Notes under the pieces: model-generated
Seen by the model: only the letters and a program-made list of their open reading frames with translations
Databases searched by the model: none
Told to the model about the DNA's origin: nothing
In this document: positions 25,295 to 33,115 of the stretch, piece by piece
Numbering within the stretch: position 1 is the stretch's first letter
Layout: the number at the start of each line of letters is the position of its first letter
Position numbers and translations under genes: made by a program
Source: UBA8389 sp942493385
GTDB lineage: Bacteria; Bacteroidota; Bacteroidia; Bacteroidales; UBA1402
Length of the DNA: 64,000 nt
Reading direction: 5' to 3'
Assembly (NCBI GenBank): GCA_942493385.1
Contig: OW818699.1
Location: 1,426,001 to 1,490,000, forward strand

Positions 25295-26434
25295 GTGACA
25301 AAAAACGGACTGTACCTACATATTCCATTTTGCAAAAGCAAATGCTTTTATTGTGATTTTTATTCTGTTTCACAGACGAGTCTGAAGGAGGAGTGGCTGG
25401 AAGCCTTGCTGTTGGAACTGAGCGTTGAGCCGGCTTTTCTGGGAACAGAAAGGCCGGTTTTGCGTACCATTTATTTTGGGGGTGGCACGCCGTCGCAGCT
25501 TTCTTCGGTCGAATTTGACCAGATCTTCGCAGCGATTGAGGCAAATTTTGATCTTTCTCAATGTGAGGAAATCACGTTGGAGGCCAATCCGGATGATTTG
25601 ACGCCGGCATATGTCTCCATGTTGCGAAGTTTGCCTTTCAACCGCATCAGCATTGGGGTGCAGAGCTTCGATGATACGGAGCTTCGAGCCATTAACCGGC
25701 GACATACGGCTTCCGCAGCTGCAGAAGCTATCCTCGAGTGTTCCCGCCAAGGTTTCGACAACATCAGTTTGGATTTGATGTACGGCTTGCCTGGTCAGAC
25801 TTTGGAAAGTTTTTTGGTTTCAGTTCAACAAGCAGCGGCATTGCCTGTGAGGCATATTTCGTCCTATTCCTTGAGTTGGGAAGAGGGCTCCGTGCTTTAT
25901 TCGAAACTGCTAAACGGGGAGCTGAAACAAGCCTCCGAGGAAATCTCCGAAGCTTGCTTTTTCGGAATGAAAGATGTTCTGGAAGCGGCTGGTTTCGAGC
26001 AGTATGAATTGTCGAATTTCGCGTTGAAAGGTTTCCAATCCAAACACAATTCCTCGTATTGGGATGGCTCGCTTTATCTGGGAGTGGGGCCTGGTGCGCA
26101 TTCCTTCAACGGTACGATTCGTCGGTTCAATCCGCCATCGTTGAAGCGCTATATAGAAGGAGTACTACAAGGTTTGGATTTTAGGGGATCGGAAGAGTTA
26201 AATGCTTCGACTCAATACAACGACTTCATCATTACGCGTTTACGAACTATGAAGGGGATGAATCTTACCGAATTAGTCCTATTATTCGGATCAGAAAAGC
26301 GAGCTTATTGTTTGGAGAATGCAGCACTTAGTATGCTGAACGGCACCTTGGAGCAAGTCGGCGATTGGCTTCGACTTACTCGTAAAGGACTATTTGTATC
26401 GGATGCTGTGATGTCCGACCTTTTGGAAGTCTAA
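25295..26434 (+). CDS. hemW: radical SAM heme chaperone HemW (coproporphyrinogen dehydrogenase-like)
   Basis: 379 residues. The radical SAM cysteine motif is CKSKCFYCDF near residues 12-21 (CxxxCxxC), followed by the GGGTPSQL motif and EITLEANPDDL, as in HemW. The short form without the extra N-terminal helix argues against HemN. HemW inserts heme into target enzymes. The start is GTG at 25295; no ATG is better placed. The 3' end overlaps the convergent gene by 4 bp. Confidence 0.9.
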   Translation: MTKNGLYLHIPFCKSKCFYCDFYSVSQTSLKEEWLEALLLELSVEPAFLGTERPVLRTIYFGGGTPSQLSSVEFDQIFAAIEANFDLSQCEEITLEANPDDLTPAYVSMLRSLPFNRISIGVQSFDDTELRAINRRHTASAAAEAILECSRQGFDNISLDLMYGLPGQTLESFLVSVQQAAALPVRHISSYSLSWEEGSVLYSKLLNGELKQASEEISEACFFGMKDVLEAAGFEQYELSNFALKGFQSKHNSSYWDGSLYLGVGPGAHSFNGTIRRFNPPSLKRYIEGVLQGLDFRGSEELNASTQYNDFIITRLRTMKGMNLTELVLLFGSEKRAYCLENAALSMLNGTLEQVGDWLRLTRKGLFVSDAVMSDLLEV

Positions 26435-27021
26435 GGCCTTTCCAACATATATTGGAGGAGATTCAATTCCCACGCACTCATGGTCGTAGTAATCATATCG
26501 GGTCCGGAATAGTAGCGGAACCGTAATTTTTTGCACGTTTTTATATTTTCAAGAGTTTCCGGGTTGAGCGTGTAAGTGAGTTTGTAATATTTGCTGTCAC
26601 TCTTGTCGTAACCAGTTACCACCGAAACCTTGGACGAGTCGGCGGTGACAATATCTTTGCGTTTTTCTTGAATGCTGGTGAGGCGATCGAACTCCATGTC
26701 ATCCACCTGTGTTGAATAGGGTTTGCCATCGATGATGAGGTAAACAAGTTTCTCAAGCCTGAAACTATTGACTTGCAACTGGATACGGTCAAAGACTCGA
26801 ACATTGATCATGCCCGTCGGCCCAGTTTCCTTTAAAATCGTTTGGTTGATGCGCATTAGCGGTGAAGACCATTCTCTGGCCCCATAATATTGAAACTCGG
26901 TGCGGTTGCGCTTGGTACCGCTAACTTCGTCCTGTTCGACGATAACGTTTCTGAATATTCCACAACTGTGCAAAGTGCAGGCCGACAGAAGTAACGCAAA
27001 TGCGAGTGTTGATTTTCTCAT
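26431..27021 (-). CDS. lipoprotein of unknown function
   Basis: 196 residues. Lipoprotein-type signal (MRKSTLAFALLLSACTLHSC), with the likely lipidated Cys before GIFRN. The mature domain has mixed alpha/beta composition (LVYLIIDGKPYSTQVDDMEF) and no recognised family. The start at 27021 is chosen because it begins at the signal peptide; 27051 adds ten residues. Solitary gene that converges with hemW. Confidence 0.68.
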   Translation of the reverse strand: MRKSTLAFALLLSACTLHSCGIFRNVIVEQDEVSGTKRNRTEFQYYGAREWSSPLMRINQTILKETGPTGMINVRVFDRIQLQVNSFRLEKLVYLIIDGKPYSTQVDDMEFDRLTSIQEKRKDIVTADSSKVSVVTGYDKSDSKYYKLTYTLNPETLENIKTCKKLRFRYYSGPDMITTTMSAWELNLLQYMLERP

Positions 27022-27082
27022 GCCATTTCGATTAAAGTTCGAATATAGCAAAAAAACAACGATTTAATGTTAAAATAAAGCT

Positions 27083-27733
27083 TTATATCAAATAAATTTC
27101 TCCAAAGAATTCTGGTCGGTGGAAATCAGGTTTTTCCGTCTGTATGGGGTTCCAGGTCACGTAATGCGGCTGGTCGGTGGCGTCGGCGCATTTGTAGAAA
27201 TTGCCCAAGATTTTTTCGGGAAGGTTTTCCGGATCGATGTCCATCAACCGGAACGGAATCCGAACGCAGAGTTCCCACGAAAACATCCCGTTTATGGAAT
27301 TGAAGGCGCGATTGCCGATGCTGGACCAGCGCTCGATTTCCATCATTTCAGCAGGGTTGAGGTAAACAAAATTGTCGCGGGTCTTGAAGTGGCGGGCGGC
27401 TTTGCAAACACCGGAACAATTGAATTCGAAGTTGAAGTAGTCGTCGCTGTCGGGAATTTTGACAAAGAATTCGACGCAGCTGTCTTCGTGGACGTTTTCG
27501 TTGTCCTTGGTGTTGACGGCGCGAAGGCAATTGCCATGCACTTGGTACAACAAGTACAGGTCGGTTTTGCTGTGTGCGGCACTCACGGTGGTGAGTGGCC
27601 GATAACCGTACAAGTGCGGCCAGTTCAGCATTTCTATTGAAAAACGGGTGCCGGATTCGTCAATGTATTCGGCGACTTGCTCCAAAGAAAGCGTTCTCAG
27701 GTCGTGCAGGTACGGAATGGATACTGTTTTCAT
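27083..27733 (-). CDS. carbohydrate-binding family 9-like domain protein
   Basis: 216 residues, no signal peptide. The body corresponds to the CBM9-like/cellobiose-dehydrogenase-cytochrome-like domain found alone in many Bacteroidota. Motifs are DSCVEFFVKIPDSDDYFNF, NCSGVCKA and the C-terminal FGEIYLI. A ligand is not known for these single-domain proteins. It stands alone between an unknown lipoprotein and the molybdate/nitrogenase region. Confidence 0.75.
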   Translation of the reverse strand: MKTVSIPYLHDLRTLSLEQVAEYIDESGTRFSIEMLNWPHLYGYRPLTTVSAAHSKTDLYLLYQVHGNCLRAVNTKDNENVHEDSCVEFFVKIPDSDDYFNFEFNCSGVCKAARHFKTRDNFVYLNPAEMMEIERWSSIGNRAFNSINGMFSWELCVRIPFRLMDIDPENLPEKILGNFYKCADATDQPHYVTWNPIQTEKPDFHRPEFFGEIYLI

Positions 27734-27953
27734 TCCTTTTAATTTCTCTATGGTCTACAATAGTACGGAATTTTGGAGGCAAATGCAAGTTTTGGGGTGT
27801 GACATTTTATTGAAAAATGCTTAGCTACCAAAATGTAGGAAATTCATAACTGGCTTTATAAAATTGACAAGCATCTTTGTTTTATATTATGGTAAGTGTC
27901 AGTAAATGAATGCTATATAATTTATGGCACGTTGTTTGAACACTAAATTGATT

Positions 27954-29240
27954 ATGAATGGTAAAAAAGTTGTTTGTGCGGTAGGGTTGGTCGTGTCGGC
28001 CACGCTTCCGCAAGCAGTCAATAGCCAGAATGTTGTCATTGATGCTGAAATTAGACCTCGAACAGAAATGCGGGACGGTTTCAAAATTCCCAATGCGGAA
28101 AGCAAAGACCCTGGTTTTTTCACGAGTCAGCGGACCCGATTGGGTTTGACGTATACTTCGGGTTTACTCAATGCCCAACTGACCCTGCAGGACGCACGCG
28201 TTTATGGTCTATTTGCGAATTCAGCCCCGGAGGCGACAACCGGATTGTTCGAAGGTTGGGCTGAACTCGTACTCGTACCAGGAGGAACGTTGAAAGTTGG
28301 CCGCCAACAGATCAAATACGACGACAGTCGTCTGTTTTCGGCGCCGGCATGGAGCAATTCGGGAACCACCCACGATTTGGCTTTGTTCAAATACAATCTG
28401 AACGATTGGCAATTGCACGCTGGAATGGCCTACAACAACAGTTCAGAAATCGCTTCCGAGACGCTGTATGCCAATACGGTGAAATACCGTTCCATTGCGT
28501 TTGCATGGTTGTCGAAAGAGGTGTTCCCAGGCATGAACGCCAGTGCCCTTGTCATTGACGAAGGGCTTCAGGACACGGTAGGGGTAGGGCTCGCTTACAA
28601 AAAAATCAAGATGAATCATGCGCTGACGTATGGGGGGAATCTCAAATACCAAACCCCTGGAAACGAATTAAAGGTACTAGGTACTGCCTATTTTCAGTCC
28701 GGCAAGAACATCAAAGGCAAGGATATGTCCGGCTCTTTGTACGCTCTGAAGGTGGATTATGCGCCACTTGCCTTTTTGGCTTTCAATGCAGGTGCCGATT
28801 ATTTTTCGGGGGATGATAAGGCGACGGACGGCATGCAAACGAATTTCAAGAAGCTCTATGGAGCCGATCACACATTCAATGGGGTGATGGACTATTGGGA
28901 TGCTCCGTTGGATCAGGGTTTGTTGGACTTTTACGGTGGGTTTAGTCCGAAAATCAGTAGGACGTTGAACGGTGATGTTGTCTATCATCTTTTTCAAACG
29001 GACAAGGCTTTGTCGAACGGCGGTAAAAAATTGGGTTCGGAACTCGATTTGATTCTGAATTACAAACTGAACGCCCAATCGATGTTTCAAGCCGGTTGGT
29101 GTTGGTACTTCACAAACGACAATACCTTGTTGGCTAAGAAGATGGCGGCAGGAACCAAGATCAATTCTCCCCAATGGGCCTATGTGATGCTTACCATCAA
29201 GACCACCTTTTTCAATTCAACAACCTTCGTAAAACTTTAA
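27954..29240 (+). CDS. alginate-export-family outer-membrane porin linked to molybdate uptake
   Basis: 428 residues from ATG 27954, which begins the signal peptide (MNGKKVVCAVGLVVSATLPQ). The 438-residue reading from 27924 adds a poor N-terminus. The body is a long beta-barrel of the alginate_exp family: start IDAEIRPRTEMRDGF, then RTRLGLTYTSGLLNAQLTLQ, LKVGRQQIKYDDSRLF and many strands to a terminal FVKL. Despite the family name, the gene is 5 bp ahead of modA, so in this setting it probably supplies an outer-membrane channel for oxyanions such as molybdate. That role is inferred from context only. Confidence 0.8.
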   Translation: MNGKKVVCAVGLVVSATLPQAVNSQNVVIDAEIRPRTEMRDGFKIPNAESKDPGFFTSQRTRLGLTYTSGLLNAQLTLQDARVYGLFANSAPEATTGLFEGWAELVLVPGGTLKVGRQQIKYDDSRLFSAPAWSNSGTTHDLALFKYNLNDWQLHAGMAYNNSSEIASETLYANTVKYRSIAFAWLSKEVFPGMNASALVIDEGLQDTVGVGLAYKKIKMNHALTYGGNLKYQTPGNELKVLGTAYFQSGKNIKGKDMSGSLYALKVDYAPLAFLAFNAGADYFSGDDKATDGMQTNFKKLYGADHTFNGVMDYWDAPLDQGLLDFYGGFSPKISRTLNGDVVYHLFQTDKALSNGGKKLGSELDLILNYKLNAQSMFQAGWCWYFTNDNTLLAKKMAAGTKINSPQWAYVMLTIKTTFFNSTTFVKL

Positions 29241-29245
29241 AGACG

Positions 29246-29995
29246 ATGAGAAAATTAGTTTATACCTTGCTGTTTGCCCTGATCGTGGGTTCAACCATGG
29301 CTCAGAGAGTCAATGTGGCAGCTGCAGCCAACCTTCGGTACGTATTGGAAGAAATCAAGACGGCCTATCTGAAATCGTATCCCAAGTCCATCATCAACCT
29401 GACTTTTGGAAGTTCGGGCACGCTGGTGCAGCAGATTTCCAACGGGGCTGCATTCGACTTCTTCATGGCTGCTGACAATGAGTTCCCCTTAAAATTGAAG
29501 GACAAGGGATTGACGACGGGTTCGATGACCACGTATGCTTTCGGAAAACTGGCTTTGTACAGTACCACGTTCGACGTCAACACGTTGGGTCTGGACGTGC
29601 TGAAGGATGCTTCGGTGAAACGCATTGCAGTTGCCAATCCGGAAACGGCTCCTTATGGGGAACGTTCCCTCGCATTGATCAAGTCGTTGGGCTTGCAAGA
29701 GGCGTTGAAACCCAAGTTGGTCGTAGCTGAGAACATCTCGGCAGCCGGCCAATATGCGTTTACAGGGAATGTGGACGTCGGTTTTATCGCTTTGTCGCTG
29801 GCATTGGCACCGGACATGGCCGGTAAGGGTTCCTATTATGTGGTTCCAAAAAAGAGGTATAAGCCCATTGAACAGAGTTGCATCTTGATTAAGCGGTCGG
29901 TGCTCAATACCGAAGCGATCCGATTTCGCACGTTCGTACTTTCGAAGGCGGTTCAGCCGCTTTGGGAGAAATTCGGGTATTCACTTCCTAAATGA
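29246..29995 (+). CDS. modA: molybdate ABC transporter substrate-binding protein
   Basis: 249 residues from ATG 29246, where the signal peptide begins (MRKLVYTLLFALIVGSTMAQ). The mature protein has ModA motifs: VNVAAAANLRYVLEEI, LTFGSSGTLVQQISNGAAFD, and ANPETAPYGERSL, which contributes oxyanion binding. Periplasmic. It is followed by modB after 9 bp, in the order porin-modA-modB-modC. Molybdate is needed for the FeMo cofactor of the nitrogenase encoded next. Confidence 0.93.
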   Translation: MRKLVYTLLFALIVGSTMAQRVNVAAAANLRYVLEEIKTAYLKSYPKSIINLTFGSSGTLVQQISNGAAFDFFMAADNEFPLKLKDKGLTTGSMTTYAFGKLALYSTTFDVNTLGLDVLKDASVKRIAVANPETAPYGERSLALIKSLGLQEALKPKLVVAENISAAGQYAFTGNVDVGFIALSLALAPDMAGKGSYYVVPKKRYKPIEQSCILIKRSVLNTEAIRFRTFVLSKAVQPLWEKFGYSLPK

Positions 29996-30004
29996 CGGTG
30001 AGCG

Positions 30005-30676
30005 ATGGGGGCAGATTCCATTCAAACCATGTTGCTGACGGGCAAACTAGCCACCTGGACTACGGTCCTGCTATTGCTCATCGGATTCCCTTTGGCGTAC
30101 CTGCTGGCGTACAAACGCTTTTTGTGGAAGCCCTTGTTGGAAGCCCTCATCAACATGCCCATGGTGCTGCCTCCAACCGTCCTGGGTTTTTACATGTTGG
30201 TGGCTTACAGCCCTGAGAATGCTTTCGGGCACTTTTTGGAGCAGTATTTCGATTTGCGGTTGGCATTTAGTTTCAACGGTGTGTTGCTAGCCAGCATCGT
30301 ATTCAGCCTTCCCTTTATGGTGCAACCGTTGCAGAACGGACTGTTGGCCATCCCGGAGAGTTTGAGGGAGGCTTCGAAAACTTTGGGGAAATCGCCGTTG
30401 ACGACCTTTTTTAGGGTGTTGGTTCCCAATATGGTTCCTTCCATTGTCACGGCGGTGGCCATGACTTTTGCCCATTGCATCGGCGAGTTCGGCGTGGTCA
30501 TCATGGTTGGAGGGAATATGCCTGGCGAAACACGAGTCGCATCCATTGCCATTTACGATGAAGTCCAGGCGATGAACTATGACACGGCCAATCGGTATTC
30601 GATGGTGCTTTTTCTGATATCCTTCGTTCTTTTGACGATTATCTATAGTATGAACTCCCGAAAAAAACGATTTTGA
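30005..30676 (+). CDS. modB: molybdate ABC transporter permease
   Basis: 223 residues with five or six membrane helices. The ABC permease EAA-type loop is EASKTLGKSPLTTFFRVLVP (near residues 121-140), and the ModB signature FAHCIGEFGVVIMVGGNMPG follows. Inner membrane. It overlaps the reading region of modC at its stop. Confidence 0.93.
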   Translation: MGADSIQTMLLTGKLATWTTVLLLLIGFPLAYLLAYKRFLWKPLLEALINMPMVLPPTVLGFYMLVAYSPENAFGHFLEQYFDLRLAFSFNGVLLASIVFSLPFMVQPLQNGLLAIPESLREASKTLGKSPLTTFFRVLVPNMVPSIVTAVAMTFAHCIGEFGVVIMVGGNMPGETRVASIAIYDEVQAMNYDTANRYSMVLFLISFVLLTIIYSMNSRKKRF

Positions 30677-30678
30677 AT

Positions 30679-31368
30679 ATGTTGAAAATTTCGATACGGC
30701 ACGCCATGATTTCAGCAGTAGGTCCATCCATGTTGGAAATCGACACGGAGGTTTCTGCGCAGGAATTTCTTTGCCTTTATGGCCCTTCGGGAGCTGGGAA
30801 AACAACGTTGCTCCGAATTGTCGCAGGATTGATCAAACCGGATTTCGGTACGATTGAATTCGGAAATCAAGTCTGGTTTGATTCTAAAGCTTCCATCCAT
30901 CTGAAACCACAGGAACGCAACATCGGTTTCATGTTTCAGGATTATGCCTTGTTTCCGAACATGTCGGTGGAAGGCAATATTCGGTTTGCACAAAAAAAGA
31001 AGGATGTTGAAGCGGTGGATGAACTCATCGGCTTGTTCGACCTCGGAGCATTAACTGGGCGAAAACCGCACCAATTATCTGGGGGGCAGAAACAACGGGT
31101 GGCTCTGGCCAGGGCTATGGCGTCTAATCCGGCATTGTTGTTGTTGGATGAACCACTTTCTGCATTGGATTCGGAGATGCGTACTTCCCTGAGAGAGGAA
31201 ATACGGAAAACGCATCGAAGACTGAATTCCATTACCATGATGGTGAGTCACGACATTCCTGAAGTGCAAAGTCTGGCCAGTTCGGTGATGAAGCTTCGGA
31301 ATGGAAAAGTGTTGGAAGTGGGGCACCCTAAAAACCTACATTTTGGTAATGAGCCTACCGAACGGTAG
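30679..31368 (+). CDS. modC: molybdate ABC transporter ATP-binding protein, short form
   Basis: 229 residues from ATG 30679; a TTG six bases earlier overlaps the modB stop. Walker A GPSGAGKTT, Q-loop FMFQDYALFPNM, signature LSGGQKQRVALARA, Walker B LLLLDEPLSALD and the H-loop SHD are all intact. Canonical ModC has a C-terminal Mop/TOBE domain of ~130 residues; it is absent here, so molybdate feedback through that domain is missing. The stop codon lies inside the terminator stem. Confidence 0.9.
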   Translation: MLKISIRHAMISAVGPSMLEIDTEVSAQEFLCLYGPSGAGKTTLLRIVAGLIKPDFGTIEFGNQVWFDSKASIHLKPQERNIGFMFQDYALFPNMSVEGNIRFAQKKKDVEAVDELIGLFDLGALTGRKPHQLSGGQKQRVALARAMASNPALLLLDEPLSALDSEMRTSLREEIRKTHRRLNSITMMVSHDIPEVQSLASSVMKLRNGKVLEVGHPKNLHFGNEPTER

Positions 31369-31376
31369 CTTTTTTT
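31353..31376 (+). terminator. terminator of the mod operon
   Basis: Hairpin CTACCGAACGGTAG (perfect self-complementary arms) followed by seven T's. The modC stop TAG is part of the 3' arm, so termination is tightly coupled to the end of the gene and separates mod from nif transcription. Confidence 0.75.
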
Positions 31377-31501
31377 GTTGCTCCAACAAGCACTGTTCAG
31401 CAATAGGAATTTTATTTTGTGAAAATAATCGCATTGTAACCATCTGCTAATTAATTGTATATCCAATCTGCTCTTCCTCTTGTTTAGTGAACGAATGCCT
31501 T

Positions 31502-31517
31502 TGGCACACTTTGTGCT
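31502..31517 (+). promoter_or_regulatory. sigma-54 promoter of nifH
   Basis: TGGCAC-N5-GTGCT, with GG (31503-31504) and GC (31515-31516) exactly 10 bp apart, as needed for the -24/-12 elements. The only deviation is G for T at the start of the -12 box. The predicted start is near 31528, 26 bp before nifH. It fits control by the NifA-type protein encoded at 42815-44389. No exact TGT-N10-ACA activator site was found upstream. Confidence 0.75.
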
Positions 31518-31553
31518 TCCTTTTAAGCGGGTATTCATTTTAAAGTAAAAAAG

Positions 31554-32378
31554 ATGAGAAAGATTGCAATTTATGGTAAGGGCGGCATTGGTAAAAGTAC
31601 CACTACGCAGAACACAGTGGCTGGGCTGGCCGAACTGGGTAAAAAAGTAATGGTTGTGGGCTGTGATCCGAAAGCGGATTCAACACGCTTGTTGTTGCAC
31701 GGTCTGGCACAAAAAACAGTATTGGACACTCTTCGCGACGAGGGTGAGGACATCGATTTGGACGATGTATTGAAACCTGGTTTCTTGGAAACCAGTTGTG
31801 TTGAATCTGGTGGTCCTGAACCAGGCGTCGGTTGCGCTGGTCGTGGCATCATCACTTCCATCAATTTGTTGGAACAACTCGGCGCGTACGATGCCGAAAA
31901 GCAGTTGGATTATGTGTTTTACGACGTACTTGGTGACGTAGTCTGCGGCGGTTTCGCCATGCCGATCCGTGACGGTAAAGCGGAGGAAGTTTACATTGTT
32001 TGCTCCGGAGAAATGATGGCCATGTATGCTGCCAACAACATTTGCAAGTCCATCGCCAAATTCGGTAAAGTGGGTACGGTTCGTCTGGGTGGTCTTATTT
32101 GCAACTCCAGAAAAGTGGACAACGAATCGAACATGATTCAAGAGTTTGCCAAAAAACTGGGAACACAAATGATCCATTTCGTACCTCGTGACAACATGGT
32201 TCAGCATGCAGAGATCAATCGTAAGACGGTTATTGATTATGCTCCCGAACATGTTCAGGCCGACGAATATCGTGCTTTGGCCAGAAAAATCAACGACAAT
32301 ACCATGCATGTGATTCCTACGCCGTTGGCAATGAATGAGTTGGAAGAGCTTTTGGTTGGATTTGGGATTATGAACTAA
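31554..32378 (+). CDS. nifH: nitrogenase iron protein (dinitrogenase reductase)
   Basis: 274 residues. Electron donor to the MoFe protein. P-loop GKGGIGKS (residues 8-15), CDPKADST, the [4Fe-4S] ligands Cys94 (GVGCAGRG) and Cys131 (DVVCGGF), and Arg97, the residue ADP-ribosylated in some bacteria. Sequence and gene order (nifI1 and nifI2 next) place it in cluster III, the anaerobe/methanogen-type lineage. First gene of the nif operon, 20 bp before nifI1. Confidence 0.98.
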   Translation: MRKIAIYGKGGIGKSTTTQNTVAGLAELGKKVMVVGCDPKADSTRLLLHGLAQKTVLDTLRDEGEDIDLDDVLKPGFLETSCVESGGPEPGVGCAGRGIITSINLLEQLGAYDAEKQLDYVFYDVLGDVVCGGFAMPIRDGKAEEVYIVCSGEMMAMYAANNICKSIAKFGKVGTVRLGGLICNSRKVDNESNMIQEFAKKLGTQMIHFVPRDNMVQHAEINRKTVIDYAPEHVQADEYRALARKINDNTMHVIPTPLAMNELEELLVGFGIMN

Positions 32379-32397
32379 AGAAATAGGAGGTAAAATC

Positions 32398-32724
32398 ATG
32401 TTTTTGTTAAGAGCAATTGTTCGTCCGGAGAAATCATCCGTAGTTATGAAAGCCCTGTTTGATGCAGGTTTCCCGGCTGTCACCAAATTGTCCGTTTTCG
32501 GTCGTGGTAAGCAGCGTGGTATTAAAGTGGGTAATGTCACCTACGATGAGCTTCCCAAAGATTTGTTGATGATAGTCATCCCCGAAAAAGACAAGGATTT
32601 CGTGATTGAAACCATTATGGATGCAGCGCGTTCGGGTGACAAAGGCCAGTTTGGTGATGGTAAGATCTTCGTGACCAAGGTAGAGGAAAGCTACACCATT
32701 TCCAGTGGAAACCTAGATAAATAA
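32398..32724 (+). CDS. nifI1: nitrogenase post-translational regulator, PII family
   Basis: 108 residues, PII/GlnB fold. Its position directly after nifH and its T-loop region (KQRGIKVGNVTYDELPKDLL), which differs from GlnB and lacks the uridylylated RGAEYTV, identify NifI1. With NifI2 it binds and inhibits dinitrogenase when ammonium is available, as shown in methanogens. A purine-rich AGGAGGT-like site (AATAGGAGGTAAA) precedes the ATG, unusually strong for this phylum. Confidence 0.93.
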   Translation: MFLLRAIVRPEKSSVVMKALFDAGFPAVTKLSVFGRGKQRGIKVGNVTYDELPKDLLMIVIPEKDKDFVIETIMDAARSGDKGQFGDGKIFVTKVEESYTISSGNLDK

Positions 32725-32735
32725 AGCGTACCACT

Positions 32736-33101
32736 ATGAAACTGATACTGGCAATTATTCGTATCGCCATGATGGCCGATACGAAGCTGGCACTTTCCGA
32801 CGCTGGTCTGCCGTCCTTTACCGCCATGCCTGTCATGGGCAGGGGAAGAGGGCACGGTGACTTGGAAAAGGCCCCATTCGTGGACCCCGAGCTTAGGGAA
32901 CTCATCCAAGAGATGCCGCGTTTGAAATCCAAGCGCATGATTACGCTGGTCGTGACAGACGACAAAAAAGACTTGGCTGTTGAAACCATCATCAAGGCCA
33001 ATCAGTCCGGACACAGCGGAGACGGAAAAATTATTGTGATCAATACGGTTGACTCCGTTCGTGTTCGCACAGGAGAAACCGGTGATCTCACACTTGACTA
33101 A
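32736..33101 (+). CDS. nifI2: nitrogenase post-translational regulator, PII family
   Basis: 121 residues, PII fold with the long NifI2-type T-loop (GRGRGHGDLEKAPFVDPELR) before the core KSKRMITLVVTDD. It forms a hetero-oligomer with NifI1 that senses ATP/ADP and 2-oxoglutarate. It lies between nifI1 (11 bp gap) and nifD, the arrangement diagnostic of cluster III and archaeal nitrogenases. AAGGAGGT precedes the following nifD start. Confidence 0.93.
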   Translation: MKLILAIIRIAMMADTKLALSDAGLPSFTAMPVMGRGRGHGDLEKAPFVDPELRELIQEMPRLKSKRMITLVVTDDKKDLAVETIIKANQSGHSGDGKIIVINTVDSVRVRTGETGDLTLD

Positions 33102-33115
33102 AGGAGGTTTTCAAT

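Noticed and set aside
27925..27939. Sigma-54 promoter for the mod operon
   Set aside because: TGGCAC-N5-TTGA lacks the -12 GC and would leave only about 4 nt before the ATG, so it is kept as a note and not called as a feature.
27924..27953. ATG 27924 as the porin start
   Set aside because: It gives an N-terminus (MARCLNTKLI) with no signal character, while ATG 27954 begins a normal signal peptide. The earlier ATG also overlaps a possible promoter element.
31381..31500. NifA upstream activator site TGT-N10-ACA
   Set aside because: Scanned by eye; TGT occurs but no ACA follows at the correct distance.
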